Shown in pieces: positions 16,430 to 27,407 of a DNA stretch of 32,442 nt. This stretch comes from Wenzhouxiangella sp. XN79A (lineage in GTDB: Bacteria > Pseudomonadota > Gammaproteobacteria > Xanthomonadales > Wenzhouxiangellaceae). The stretch lies in NCBI RefSeq assembly GCF_012272825.1, contig NZ_JAAWWS010000152.1, positions 1-32,442 on the forward strand, written 5' to 3'. Position numbers and translations under genes: made by a program. Within the stretch, counting starts at the first letter, position 1, and every line of letters begins with the position of its first letter. The notes under the pieces are model-generated. The model had not been told where the DNA came from and made no database searches. It saw nothing but the letters and a program-made list of their open reading frames with translations.

Positions 16430-17257
16430 TCAGTTGGTGACAATGACCCAACCGTTGACGTAGTCGTTGTCGTTGATCGCCGTCGCCGACGAGTTCAGCA
16501 CGCAGAAGCCCACCGTGTAGGTGCCCGACGCCAGACCCGACACCTGAGCGGATGCACCGACGGGAGTCCGGGTCGTGTCGATCTCTGCAACCATGTATCT
16601 GCCGCCGGCGAAATTGGTGAGCGAGCCCATTCCGTCGCGCTGCCAGCACATCCCGATCCTTGCGCGCGCAACCCCGCTCGACGTGGAGAGCGCGGCCTCG
16701 GCGGCGGCGATCATGGTCTGGCCCGCTGCCAGGACGACTTGACGGGTCTGACCGACGAACACGTACGCGGCGGCCGAACCACTGATGGTACCGCCGGCGA
16801 AACCGGCGAGGTCGAACGATGCAACCACGCCCGAGGGTCCCTGCAGACCTTGGGGGCCCTGCGGGCCGGGCGGTCCTGCCGGACCCTCGTTACCGCCGAG
16901 CGCGAACAAGGCCATGGGACTGGGGCGCACTGCCTGTCGGGGATTCAGCGTCGCCCCGTTGACCCGGACTTCGAGGAAGCGTGGATTGCCGTCGAACGCG
17001 GCGGCCCCGAAATTCAGATCGACCTGGAACAGCCCGTCTTCCACCGGCCAGTTCAGCCGGGTCTGGGCCGTGCCGATCTGGCTGCCACCCACCAGCTGGT
17101 CGAACAGCCGGAACTCGAGGTTGACGGTGCCGGTGACCGGCTGCCCGGCGTCGCGGAGCTGGCCCTGGTAGGTGAGGGTGGCGTCCTGTGCAAGCGCGAA
17201 GGTGGCTGAAAGCAGCAGGGCAAGGAAGGACGTGCGGAACAGGTACGAGGGCTTCAC
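16430..17257 (-). CDS. Secreted fibre-like protein with collagen-like stretch
   Basis: 275 residues. GTG 17257 is the start, supported by GGGAGAT about 6 nt upstream. The signal peptide is cleaved near ALA (residue 23). The N-terminal domain (about 27-118; [33 protein letters not shown]) is clearly homologous to that of the fibre protein at 17658-19769. A collagen-like run of six G-x-y triplets (residues 125-142, GPAGPPGPQ...) suggests a trimeric stalk. The C-terminal region (about 145-275) is a beta-rich domain with two cysteines (GMCWQRDG, VGFCVLN); I do not recognise it. Followed by a GGFWP gene in the same order as the larger fibre gene, implying a duplicated two-gene cassette. Function unknown; probably extracellular. 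Confidence 0.75.
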   Translation of the reverse strand: MKPSYLFRTSFLALLLSATFALAQDATLTYQGQLRDAGQPVTGTVNLEFRLFDQLVGGSQIGTAQTRLNWPVEDGLFQVDLNFGAAAFDGNPRFLEVRVNGATLNPRQAVRPSPMALFALGGNEGPAGPPGPQGPQGLQGPSGVVASFDLAGFAGGTISGSAAAYVFVGQTRQVVLAAGQTMIAAAEAALSTSSGVARARIGMCWQRDGMGSLTNFAGGRYMVAEIDTTRTPVGASAQVSGLASGTYTVGFCVLNSSATAINDNDYVNGWVIVTN

Positions 17258-17292
17258 GGCGATCTCCCGAGTGAACCTTGGCGGACGTCCTG

Positions 17293-17322
17293 TTTTTACT
17301 CCAGAAATGAGGTCCTCCGCAA
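17293..17322 (-). promoter_or_regulatory. Candidate promoter of the collagen-like gene
   Basis: On the minus strand TTGCGG (17317-17322), an 18-bp spacer and TAAAAA (17293-17298) lie in the 107-bp gap between the two cassettes. The gap is AT-richer than its surroundings. This suggests the second cassette has its own promoter. Confidence 0.35.
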
Positions 17323-17364
17323 GATGCTGCAGGTGCGCGGTCTCAGCAGATCTCCTGGCCCCGT

Positions 17365-17565
17365 TCAGCCCTCGAAGGAATCCCGGAACAGCAGGTCGGT
17401 CTGCTCGATGTTGACCGGCCAGAAGCCGCCGGTCAGCGTGTAACCGCCGCCGGAGAGCTCCAGCGCTTCGGTGCTGTCCCACTGGCCGAGCGTGCCGGAG
17501 AGTTGCCAGCGCTGGTCGGCGGATTCGGACAGGATCTCGCCGCCGCCGTCGACGGTGTAGAAGTC
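17365..17565 (-). repeat. 201-bp direct repeat, copy 2
   Basis: Second copy of the repeat at 16089-16289, in the same orientation and 1276 bp away. It covers the stop codon and the whole mature region of the small secreted gene, with one mismatch (17553). Confidence 0.95.
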
Positions 17566-17661
17566 CAGCGTGAACTGCGCGACGGCGGCGGTCGAGGCCA
17601 GCAGGGCGGTGGCGAGTAGCGTACGCCGGATCCGCCGGGCCGCGTTCGAGCGGCGCGTCAC
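17365..17661 (-). CDS. Small secreted GGFWP protein, copy 2
   Basis: 98 residues from GTG 17661, whose GTGA overlaps the TGA of the upstream fibre gene, a classic translational coupling signal. The signal peptide ([27 protein letters not shown]) is unrelated to that of copy 1, yet the mature region from DFYT onward is the same apart from Val37 for Leu37, again ending LLFRDSFEG. Same length as copy 1. The tight coupling to a fibre protein suggests the small protein is made in proportion to, and perhaps works with, the fibre. No known catalytic motif is present. Confidence 0.75.
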   Translation of the reverse strand: MTRRSNAARRIRRTLLATALLASTAAVAQFTLDFYTVDGGGEILSESADQRWQLSGTLGQWDSTEALELSGGGYTLTGGFWPVNIEQTDLLFRDSFEG

Positions 17662-19769
17662 GGCGTTGTGGCCTCGGCGACGCGCGGCGCGACCAGGTCG
17701 CGCAGCATCGCCAGCTCGGCGCGAAGGTCGGCCAGTTCGGTGTCCTGGCGGGCCTGGACTTCGGCCAGCTGCGCACGCAGCTCGGCATTCTCCTCGGCCA
17801 GCCGTGCGATGGCCGCGTCCTTTTCGTCGCGCAGGTCGCGCTGTGCATGCTGCTGTTCGTCGAGCCGGCGATTCAACCCCTGGATGGCGGCCAGCGCCAC
17901 GCCGGAGGCATCGACGGTGCTGATCGATTCTGCATCGTTGCCGAGCCCGAACAGCGCGTGGAACTCCTCGGCGACCGGGCCCATGTGGCGTCCTTCCGGG
18001 GCGTCCTTGTAGGTCCATGTGCTGAGGTCCAGTTGCATCACCCGATCGAGGACGCCGAGGACATCCACGGGCCGGAAATCGGCCTTGAAGGCGCGGCCGG
18101 AGCTGTTCGTCCAGGTTCCACCGGAGGACAGGTAGGCCCCCGTCGAGGTATTGATGAATCGGCTAGCGGGAATGCTCACGGTGCTGTTCGTCCCCAGGTA
18201 GATTCCTCCCCGCGCGCGAACCAGGAACTGGTCGGGCCCGGTGGAAACGAAGTCGACCGCCTGGTCGTCCGCCCACATGAAGGTGCCTTCGTCGCCGTCG
18301 ATGTCGCCGGAGATCGGAACGCCGTCGCAGCCCTGCCCTGCCGCATCGCCCGAATTCGTTGCCGGCCGGACCTTGGCGCGGGTCCCGCCGGTCCAGGAGC
18401 GCCAGCCGCCGGAACAATTCCCGGTCCCACCGGCCGCCATGCTTTCCCTTCCGCTCGCCGTGTTTTGGACGCCTCCCCCAACGATGCTGCCGCGCGCGCT
18501 GGCGACGTTTTCCCGACCGCCTGCGACCACGCCGTAGGTTTCCGAAGCCGTGTTGGCCAGGCCGCCACTGACCGTGCTTTCACTGCCGCTGGCAACGTTC
18601 TCCCGACCCCCGGCAACCACGCTGGTCAAGCCCGCAGCGCTGTTGAACAGACCACCGCTGACGATGCTTTGCGAACCGGACGCAAGATTTTCGAAGCCTC
18701 CTACGACCGCGCTGCCAAGCCCTTCGACCTGGTTGCCCGCGCCGCCGAGAACGGCCCCGCTGCCCGCCGTCGCGGCATTGCTAAACCCACCGGCGACCAC
18801 CGCGTTGACTCCGCTTGCCGTGTTCGATCGCCCTCCGTTGACTGCGCTACCGAGTCCGCTTGCGGTGTTTGCGAACCCGCCGCCGACGACAGCGAAATTG
18901 GCATCGCCGAGAGGTCCGGCGTCATCGCCGGCCACGTTGCCGAAGCCGCCGCCGACGAAGCCGTAGTGGTCGGCGACGCGGTTCGGGGCCTCGAGGGTGA
19001 AAACCGGGTCCGAATCGCCGCTCGGGACGCCGCCGCCGCTGATGGTCGCGCCGCGCACGCCGGCCACGACTTCGTTGGCCGACGAGCCGGCGATCACGTT
19101 GGCGGTGATCGGCAGCCCGCCGAACAGGTCCGCGCTGGGCTCGATCCGAAGGCTGCGCGCATTGGCGGTCCGCAATTCCAGCGCCTGCGCATCGGTGGTG
19201 CCGATGAAATTCGTGCTCGGATCGGTGCCGGCGTTGCCGGTCAGGTTCCAGCCCGGTGTCCCGACGTCGTCGATTTCGCAGACAACGCTGCCGTCGGCGT
19301 TCACTGCCCGAATCGATTCGCCGGCCGGGCAGGTGCCGACCACGCGAAGCTGGATCTCGGCCGGGTCGACGCCGCTGCCGCCGACCGCGCCCGAAGCGAT
19401 GCTTCCGGCCAGCAGCGCGTAGGGCGTCGCGGTCACGCGCTGGCGCGGGCTGAGCGGCGCGCCGTTGACCTCGACCTCGAGGAACCGGTCGCTGCCGTCG
19501 AACACGCCGGCGCCGAAGTCCAGGTCGACCTGGAACAGGCCGTCCTCGACCGGCCAGCCGACCCGCTGTTCGAAGCTCCCGACCGGATTGCCGCCGACCA
19601 GCGCGTCGTAGAGCTGGAAACGCAGGTTGACGGTGTCGGTGACCGGCACACCGCCGTCGCGCAGCTGGCCCTGGTAGGTGATCGTGCCGGTCTGGGCCGC
19701 GAGTTGAAGGGTCCACAGCGCGGCCAGCATGGTCATCAGCAAGCGGAAGGCGGTCGTCGAACGGGTCAT
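17658..19769 (-). CDS. Secreted YadA-like repeat fibre with Peptidase_S74 chaperone domain
   Basis: 703 residues. ATG 19769 has GGAG 6 nt upstream and a signal peptide (cleavage near residue 25). Domains in order: the shared N-terminal domain (about 28-125; [41 protein letters not shown]); a linker with two cysteines (147, 164); a region of about ten 15-residue repeats (about 293-450; VVGGFxNxASGxxS), like trimeric-autotransporter YadA/Hep_Hag head coils; a beta-rich part; a Peptidase_S74/endosialidase-type intramolecular chaperone (about 555-640; [42 protein letters not shown]); and a coiled coil (about 638-692). S74 domains trimerise fibres and often self-cleave; whether this one does is unknown. 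No outer-membrane anchor domain is visible. Probably a trimeric surface or released fibre. Confidence 0.85.
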   Translation of the reverse strand: MTRSTTAFRLLMTMLAALWTLQLAAQTGTITYQGQLRDGGVPVTDTVNLRFQLYDALVGGNPVGSFEQRVGWPVEDGLFQVDLDFGAGVFDGSDRFLEVEVNGAPLSPRQRVTATPYALLAGSIASGAVGGSGVDPAEIQLRVVGTCPAGESIRAVNADGSVVCEIDDVGTPGWNLTGNAGTDPSTNFIGTTDAQALELRTANARSLRIEPSADLFGGLPITANVIAGSSANEVVAGVRGATISGGGVPSGDSDPVFTLEAPNRVADHYGFVGGGFGNVAGDDAGPLGDANFAVVGGGFANTASGLGSAVNGGRSNTASGVNAVVAGGFSNAATAGSGAVLGGAGNQVEGLGSAVVGGFENLASGSQSIVSGGLFNSAAGLTSVVAGGRENVASGSESTVSGGLANTASETYGVVAGGRENVASARGSIVGGGVQNTASGRESMAAGGTGNCSGGWRSWTGGTRAKVRPATNSGDAAGQGCDGVPISGDIDGDEGTFMWADDQAVDFVSTGPDQFLVRARGGIYLGTNSTVSIPASRFINTSTGAYLSSGGTWTNSSGRAFKADFRPVDVLGVLDRVMQLDLSTWTYKDAPEGRHMGPVAEEFHALFGLGNDAESISTVDASGVALAAIQGLNRRLDEQQHAQRDLRDEKDAAIARLAEENAELRAQLAEVQARQDTELADLRAELAMLRDLVAPRVAEATTP
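18420..18893 (-). repeat. 15-residue YadA-head-like coding repeats
   Basis: About ten in-frame repeats of 45 bp (consensus protein V-V-x-G-G-x-x-N-x-A-S-G-x-x-S) within the fibre gene. They are degenerate at the DNA level except for a few close pairs (GGRENVAS occurs twice), so expansion is old compared with the 201-bp repeats nearby. Confidence 0.8.
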
Positions 19770-19950
19770 GGCAGGCTCCGGGTTCTGGACTGGGTGTCGC
19801 GCTCCGGTCAACGGAGCTCCGTCGATCCTCTTCGATCAGGGGCTTGCTACGCAATCGGATCGCGTTTCGCGACAGATCGGACCTTCGCCTCAAGTGCAGG
19901 GGCGGTCCAGCCGACCCCCTCCGGCGGCCGGACGCGGCACAATACCCGCC
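19770..19950. promoter_or_regulatory. Divergent upstream region of the fibre gene and parC
   Basis: 181 bp between divergent starts. It holds a 12-bp perfect palindrome ACGGAGCTCCGT (19811-19822), a possible operator, and CACAAT (19938-19943) 7 nt before the parC ATG, a candidate -10 of a near-leaderless transcript. No convincing -35 is seen on either strand. Confidence 0.35.
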
Positions 19951-22209
<2,259 letters not shown>

Positions 22210-22329
22210 CCACGCACCATGCCGCCGCGTCCTGCCGCGGACCGTGACTTCTGGCCGACGCGAAGTGAACCCCGGCGGTGGCACGCTGTCGATGGGGGAG
22301 CGTTGGTCAACACGACAGGTAAGGAAACC

Positions 22330-25095
22330 ATGAACCGGATTCACGTTCGATTCGCGGCGGCGTTCGCGCTGCTGCTGGCCGCCGTCGCGGCATTCGCGCA
22401 GGACGAAGGCCCTGTGTTCGTCACCGAGGTCGAGGGCATTGCCGAGTACCGGCTCGAAAACGGCATGAAGGTGCTGCTGATGCCGGACGCCAGCCGGCCG
22501 ACCACCACGGTCAACGTGACCTATTTCGTCGGCTCCAAGCACGAGAGCTACGGCGAATCCGGCATGGCCCACCTGCTGGAACACCTGGTGTTCATGGGTA
22601 CGCCCGAGCACGAGAACATCAAGCAGCAGATCACCGAGCGCGGCGGCTTCGCCAACGGCACGACCTGGCTGGAGCGGACCAACTATTTCCAGACCCTGCC
22701 GGCCGAGGACGAGAACCTCGAGTGGGCGATCCGGATGGAAGCCGATCGGATGGTCAATTCGTTCATCGCCGCCGACGATCTCGCAAGCGAGATGACGGTG
22801 GTCCGCAACGAGTTCGAGATCGGCGAGAACAGCCCGTTCCGGGTGCTGCTGCAGCGCGTCATGGCCACCGCCTACGAGTGGCATGCCTACGGCCGCTCGA
22901 CGATCGGCGCGCGGGCCGACCTGGAGAACGTGCCGATCGAACGCCTGCAGCGCTTCTACCGCCAGTACTACCAGCCCGACAACGCGATGGTCATCGTCTC
23001 GGGCAAGTTCGAGACCGAGCGCGCGCTGGAGCTGATTCAGAACCACTTCGGTGCGATCCCGGCGCCGGCGCGGGATCTCGACAACGCCCTGTGGGACACC
23101 TACACCCGCGAGCCCTATCAGGACGGACCGCGTGAAGTCACCGTGCGCCGGTCCGGCAGCACCCAGACGCTGATGGCCGCCTACCACGTGCCGTCGGCGC
23201 TGCACGAGGACTTCGCCGCGGTCGAGGCGCTGGCCTTCGTGCTCGGCGATGCGCCGTCCGGCCGGCTGCACAAGGCGCTGGTCGAGCCCGGCCTGGCCTC
23301 CGATGTCGGCGCGTTCGCGCTCCGGCTGCCGGAACCCTCGCTGCTGCTGACCTACGTCAATCTACCGGCCGACGCCGATCTGGACGAAGCCGAGCGGGTG
23401 CTGACCGAGACGCTGGCCGGACTGGACGCCAGCCCGCCAGGCACCGACGAGGTCCAGCGCGCAGTGTCGTCGCTGACCGCGAACATGGAACGCACGCTCA
23501 ACGACAGCCAGAGCGTCGGCATCGGCCTGTCGGAGTGGGCCGCGACCGGTGACTGGCGGATGCTGTTCCTGCACCGCGACCGCCTCGAGCAGATCGAGGC
23601 CGCCGACGTGGCCGAGGCCGCATCGACCTACCTGGTCCGCGACAACCGCACGCTCGGCCGTTTCATCCCGGACAGCGAGCCGCAGCGCGCGATCGTCGAG
23701 GAGGCGCCCGAGCCCGAGGCGCTGCTGGCCGGCTACACCGGCCGCGAATCGCGCAGCGAAGGCGAGGTCTTCGAGGCCACGCCGGACAACATCGAGGCGC
23801 GCGTCCAGCGCTATACGATGGACACCGGCGCCGAGGTGGCGCTGCTGCCGAAATCGACCCGCGGCGAGCGCGTGCGCGGCACCATCACGATGCGCATCGG
23901 CACGCTGGAGACGCTGATGGACACCGGCTCGGTGCCCGCCGCGACCGCCTCGATGCTCAGCCGCGGCAGCGAGAACCTGACCCGGCAGGAGATTTCCGAC
24001 CGCATCGACGAATTGCAGGCCGGGCTGAACGTCGGCGGTTCGACCTCGGTGAGCATCAACATCGACACCACCCGCGAGAACCTGATGGAGGTCATCGAGC
24101 TGATCGCGGAGATCGCCAGGAACCCGAGCTTCCCGGAAAGCGAACTCGAGGAATACCGGCGCCAGGCGCTGACCGGCCTCGACCGGGCCAGCGACGACCC
24201 GGCCTCGGTCGCCTCGCGCCAGCTGTCGCTCTACAGCAACGACAAGCCCGCTTCGCACCCCGACTACGTGCCGAGCTTCGAGGAGGCCCGCGCCCGGATC
24301 GAGGCGCTGAGCACCGAGCAGCTGCGGGCGTTCCACGAGCGCTTCTACGGCTTCGGTGAGGCCACCACCGCCGCCTTTGTCGGCGACTTCGATCCCGAGG
24401 CATTGAAGGCCAAGCTCGACGAGCAGTTCGGCGACTGGACACCGCAGGTGCGCTTCGAGCGCCGGCCGGATCCGTACACGCCGGTCGAGCCGGCGCGGCT
24501 GGTCGAACAGCTCGACGACAAGGCCAGTGCGGTGCTGATCGCCGGCCACGGCTTCCCGATGAGCGACACCCACCCGGACTACGTCGCGCTGGAACTGGCC
24601 GGCCACATGCTCGGCGGCGGCTTCCTCAGTTCGCGACTGGGTGACCGGATCCGCAACCAGGAAGGCCTGAGCTACGCGGTGGCCGGCGGCTTCAACGCCC
24701 ACCCGATCGATGAATCGGGCTCGTTCTTCGCCTTCGCGATGTTCGCCCCGGAAAACCGTGACCGGCTCGAAGAGGTATTGAACGAGGAGCTGGTCAAGGT
24801 CGTCGAGGACGGGTTCACCCAGGACGAACTGGACTCGGCCAAGACCGGCTATCTGCAGCAGCTCGTGCTGCAGCGTTCCGACGACGGCGCGCTGGCCGGC
24901 CAGCTGTCGGGTGGCCTGTACTTCGACCGCGACCTGTTCTGGCAGGCCGAGCGCGAAGCCGCGATCCGGGCGCTGACGCTCGACGAGGTCAACGCCGCGG
25001 TCCGCGAGTGGCTGGACCCGGATGCGCTGGTCGTGGCGATGGCCGGCGACTTCAGCGGTGAGAGCGAACCGGCCTCGGACGTCGCCGAGGATTGA
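22330..25095 (+). CDS. Periplasmic M16 family zinc metallopeptidase
   Basis: 921 residues. ATG 22330 has AAGGAA just upstream and a signal peptide cleaved near AFA-Q (about residue 23). The inverted zinc motif HLLEH (His81, Glu84, His85) is followed 76 residues after His85 by the third ligand Glu161 (VVRNEFE), the family spacing. The usual four-part pitrilysin layout is visible: active M16 domain, M16C domain (YRQYYQPDNAMVIVSGKF), then a second, probably inactive M16/M16C pair (SMLSRGSENLTRQEISDRIDELQAGLNVGG..., GLSYAVAGGF). Such exported enzymes degrade peptides or processed signal fragments; substrate unknown. Separated from parC by 120 bp with no clear promoter. It ends at a strong hairpin shared with the convergent transporter gene. 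Confidence 0.92.
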   Translation: MNRIHVRFAAAFALLLAAVAAFAQDEGPVFVTEVEGIAEYRLENGMKVLLMPDASRPTTTVNVTYFVGSKHESYGESGMAHLLEHLVFMGTPEHENIKQQITERGGFANGTTWLERTNYFQTLPAEDENLEWAIRMEADRMVNSFIAADDLASEMTVVRNEFEIGENSPFRVLLQRVMATAYEWHAYGRSTIGARADLENVPIERLQRFYRQYYQPDNAMVIVSGKFETERALELIQNHFGAIPAPARDLDNALWDTYTREPYQDGPREVTVRRSGSTQTLMAAYHVPSALHEDFAAVEALAFVLGDAPSGRLHKALVEPGLASDVGAFALRLPEPSLLLTYVNLPADADLDEAERVLTETLAGLDASPPGTDEVQRAVSSLTANMERTLNDSQSVGIGLSEWAATGDWRMLFLHRDRLEQIEAADVAEAASTYLVRDNRTLGRFIPDSEPQRAIVEEAPEPEALLAGYTGRESRSEGEVFEATPDNIEARVQRYTMDTGAEVALLPKSTRGERVRGTITMRIGTLETLMDTGSVPAATASMLSRGSENLTRQEISDRIDELQAGLNVGGSTSVSINIDTTRENLMEVIELIAEIARNPSFPESELEEYRRQALTGLDRASDDPASVASRQLSLYSNDKPASHPDYVPSFEEARARIEALSTEQLRAFHERFYGFGEATTAAFVGDFDPEALKAKLDEQFGDWTPQVRFERRPDPYTPVEPARLVEQLDDKASAVLIAGHGFPMSDTHPDYVALELAGHMLGGGFLSSRLGDRIRNQEGLSYAVAGGFNAHPIDESGSFFAFAMFAPENRDRLEEVLNEELVKVVEDGFTQDELDSAKTGYLQQLVLQRSDDGALAGQLSGGLYFDRDLFWQAEREAAIRALTLDEVNAAVREWLDPDALVVAMAGDFSGESEPASDVAED

Positions 25096-25107
25096 AACCG
25101 CTTGCCG

Positions 25108-25134
25108 CCGGCCCGGCGCCCCGCGCCGGGCCGG
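25108..25134. terminator. Bidirectional terminator hairpin
   Basis: A perfect 11-bp inverted repeat, CCGGCCCGGCG / CGCCGGGCCGG, with a 5-nt loop (ccccg), centred in the 49-bp gap between two convergent stop codons. Short T-runs (gttt on plus, ggtttc on minus) follow on each side. Confidence 0.75.
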
Positions 25135-25144
25135 ACGTTTCGGT

Positions 25145-26035
25145 CTACCGGCGCGCGGCGCGCGATTGCATGCCGAGGTAGATGCCCGCCAGCGCCAGCC
25201 CGGCCCCCAACCACTGCACCGCGACCAGCGTCAGCTCGAACCACAGCAGGTCCCAGACCATCGACAGCAGCGGCTGCAGCAGCAGCAGCAGGCCGACCAG
25301 CGAGGCCGGCAGGCCGGGCAGACCGCGGGTGATCGCCAGCCAGCCGAGCACCTGGCAGACCACGCCCAGCGCGATCAGGCTGGCCAGGCTGTGCCGGTCC
25401 GGAATCGCGAACCCGTGGCCCTCGATCAGGTTGATGCCGCCCAGAAGAACCGCACAGATCAACGAGACCTGCAGCAGCCGCGCCTCCGGCCGCATCCCGA
25501 CGTCCCGGACCTGCACGCCGCGCAGCGTCAGCAGGTAGCCGGCGTAGGCGCAGGCGGTCAGCAGGCCGAGCACGATGCCGGCCCGCGCCTCGGGGCCCAG
25601 CCCGGCCCAGTCGCGGCCGAACAGCAGCCACAGGCCGAGCATGGCCAGGGCGGTGCCGGCGGCGAAGCGCCAGCCGACCCGTTCCTTCAGCCAGACGACG
25701 CCGACCGTGGCCAGCACGAAGACCTGGAAATTGGCCAGCAGCGTCGACAGCCCCGGGCCGATGTACAGGATCGAACGGTGCCAGAACCACAGGTCGGCGG
25801 CGAAGAAGGCCGCGACCACCGCCGATCCGGCCCAGCCGCGGCCGAACCCGGCCCGCATCCGCGGCGACAGCGCCAGCAGCACGGCCAGCGCCGCGGCCCC
25901 GAACACCAGCCGGTAGAACGCAGAGGTCGTCGCCGGTACGTCGGCCAGCCGCACGAACACGGCGGCGAAGCTGATCATCACGGCGCCGGCGGTGACCAGC
26001 AGCGCCGGCGTGGCTCGAACGGTAGAAGCGGTCAT
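25145..26035 (-). CDS. DMT superfamily (EamA) transporter
   Basis: 296 residues with about 10 hydrophobic segments, arranged as two EamA repeats. Diagnostic stretches include SFAAVFVRLADVPATTSAFYRLVFGA in the first repeat and LARSLP-type elements replaced by AITRGLPGLPASLVGLLLLLQPLL in the second. The family exports metabolites, amino acids or nucleotide sugars; the substrate cannot be read from sequence. Start ATG 26035 fits the hydrophobic N-terminus; a longer in-frame start at 26068 would add a basic stretch. No Shine-Dalgarno is seen; CACAAT lies 6 nt upstream of the ATG. It lies 45 nt downstream of the degenerate EAL gene on the same strand but may have its own promoter. Confidence 0.85.
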   Translation of the reverse strand: MTASTVRATPALLVTAGAVMISFAAVFVRLADVPATTSAFYRLVFGAAALAVLLALSPRMRAGFGRGWAGSAVVAAFFAADLWFWHRSILYIGPGLSTLLANFQVFVLATVGVVWLKERVGWRFAAGTALAMLGLWLLFGRDWAGLGPEARAGIVLGLLTACAYAGYLLTLRGVQVRDVGMRPEARLLQVSLICAVLLGGINLIEGHGFAIPDRHSLASLIALGVVCQVLGWLAITRGLPGLPASLVGLLLLLQPLLSMVWDLLWFELTLVAVQWLGAGLALAGIYLGMQSRAARR

Positions 26036-26041
26036 GCCGCG

Positions 26042-26047
26042 ATTGTG
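26042..26047 (-). promoter_or_regulatory. Candidate -10 of a leaderless transporter transcript
   Basis: CACAAT on the minus strand ends exactly 6 nt before ATG 26035, putting the predicted transcription start on the start codon. A GCCGCC-ac-GGCGGC inverted repeat (26061-26074) lies just upstream, 7 nt after the preceding gene's stop. Confidence 0.35.
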
Positions 26048-26080
26048 CCGGAACGGGCGCGCCGCCACGGCGGCTTGCGG

Positions 26081-27385
26081 TCACTCGCCGGGCGGCGACT
26101 TCAACAGGTCGCGCGCGGCGGCCACGTAGTCGCCCTGGATCAGGTCCACGCCCTGGCGCCAGAAGTTGACCACGTCGTCTTCCGATTCGACGTCCGGCAG
26201 AAGGATGCGCACGCCGCTGTCGTGGGCGCGTGCGATGAAGGCTTCGAACTCATGGGCGTCGGCCTCTCCTTCCTTGAGTGACCGCACGTAGCTCGGGTGC
26301 ATCTTGACGTAGCCGATGTCCGGCCAGCGATTCAGCAGGTCGTCGAACTGCCGGTGGCCGACCCCGCTGACGCAGATCGCCATGTCGAGTTCGCGCAGTC
26401 GGTCGAGCAGGCGGCGGGCGTCCTGCGGGGCGTCGGCCAGTTCGGTGTAGTCGAGGTCGCCGATCAGGCAGAAGCGGAGCTCGGGGTGACGGTCGAACTT
26501 GTCCTGCATCCAGGCCAGGGTGTGCGCATCCAGGCTGTCGACGGTGACGTGCACGATCAGCTTCAGCCGGTCGCGACCGGATCGGTGGGTCAGGAAGTGC
26601 AGCGTGCGTCGGAGCGTCCAGCGGTCGAGCCGCGAGAGCACCCCGGAGCGCCGGGCCACGTCGAGCATGTGCCGCGCCGGCAGCAGTGTGCCGTCCTCGG
26701 TGATCAACCGGGCCCAGACCTCGGCGAACCGGATATCGTCGGACTCCGGCGCCAGCAGCGGCTGGAACACGATCCGCAGGTGGTTGGTATCCAGCGCGCG
26801 CTGGATCCGGGCGAACAGGGTCTCGGCGTCGCCGAGCTCGGTCTCGGGCACCATCCGGGGCTGGAAGATGCGGTAGCGGTTCTCGTCGCGTTCGGACAGC
26901 ACCTCGGCGGTGTGCAGGGCGTCGAGCAGGGCCTCTTCGGCGCCGCGCACGCGGCGATCGAACCAGCACAGGCCGATGCTGAACGTTGCGGCCAGCGAGC
27001 GCTGGTCGATCAGGTAGGCGCGTTCGCCGAGCACTTCGAGCAGGCCGCGTGCCCAGGCATCGAGATCACGCTGACCCTCGGCGCCGTTGAGCACCAGCAC
27101 CAGGGATTCATCGACGAAGCGCGCGCAGATGTCGCGCGGCCCCAGCTCCGGGACCACCCGCGATTCGATCTGCCGGTTGATCTCGGCCAGCCCGCTGTAG
27201 CCGAAGCGGTCGCGGCAGCTCTGCCAGTTGTTGTAGTAGATCGCCGCGGCGGCGTACGGGGTCTGTTCCGGGTTGCTCAGGAACTGCCGGTAGCGGAACT
27301 CGGCGTACTGCAGGAACTTCTCGCGTGCCCGCCGGATGCCGGCATGCGCGTCGAAGAAGTGTTTCGGTTGCGTCGAGTCATCCAT
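26081..27385 (-). CDS. Degenerate GGDEF-EAL protein next to pilU
   Basis: 434 residues. The N-terminal half (about 40-180) has the outline of a GGDEF domain, but the signature reads ARFVDES (88-94). The C-terminal half (about 186-430) has the outline of an EAL domain, with FQPLLAPES (208-216), EVW where EAL is expected (222-224), VSGVGHRQFDD in place of the catalytic DDFGTG, YVKMHP and LIQGDYVA. Both domains therefore look catalytically dead. A degenerate dual-domain protein beside a pilus ATPase recalls FimX, which binds c-di-GMP and controls type IV pili; this is inference, and FimX's receiver/PAS region is absent. It starts 22 nt after the pilU stop with no good ribosome site, so coupled translation with pilU is likely. 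Confidence 0.8.
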   Translation of the reverse strand: MDDSTQPKHFFDAHAGIRRAREKFLQYAEFRYRQFLSNPEQTPYAAAAIYYNNWQSCRDRFGYSGLAEINRQIESRVVPELGPRDICARFVDESLVLVLNGAEGQRDLDAWARGLLEVLGERAYLIDQRSLAATFSIGLCWFDRRVRGAEEALLDALHTAEVLSERDENRYRIFQPRMVPETELGDAETLFARIQRALDTNHLRIVFQPLLAPESDDIRFAEVWARLITEDGTLLPARHMLDVARRSGVLSRLDRWTLRRTLHFLTHRSGRDRLKLIVHVTVDSLDAHTLAWMQDKFDRHPELRFCLIGDLDYTELADAPQDARRLLDRLRELDMAICVSGVGHRQFDDLLNRWPDIGYVKMHPSYVRSLKEGEADAHEFEAFIARAHDSGVRILLPDVESEDDVVNFWRQGVDLIQGDYVAAARDLLKSPPGE

Positions 27386-27407
27386 TCCGGTAGACGCGCG
27401 CGGCGCG

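Noticed and set aside
16089-17565. Insertion sequence ends or transposon, suggested by the 201-bp direct repeats
   Set aside because: The repeats coincide with coding regions from codon 33 to the stop. There are no terminal inverted repeats, target-site duplications or transposase.
17658-19769. Prophage remnant, suggested by the S74 tail-fibre domain
   Set aside because: The protein has a Sec signal peptide, and no capsid, portal, terminase, integrase, lysis or other tail genes are nearby; the flanks are housekeeping genes.
22210-22329. Terminator or riboswitch between parC and the M16 gene
   Set aside because: Only a short 5-bp inverted repeat (CCGCG/CGCGG) is seen, with no T-tract and no recognisable conserved RNA fold.
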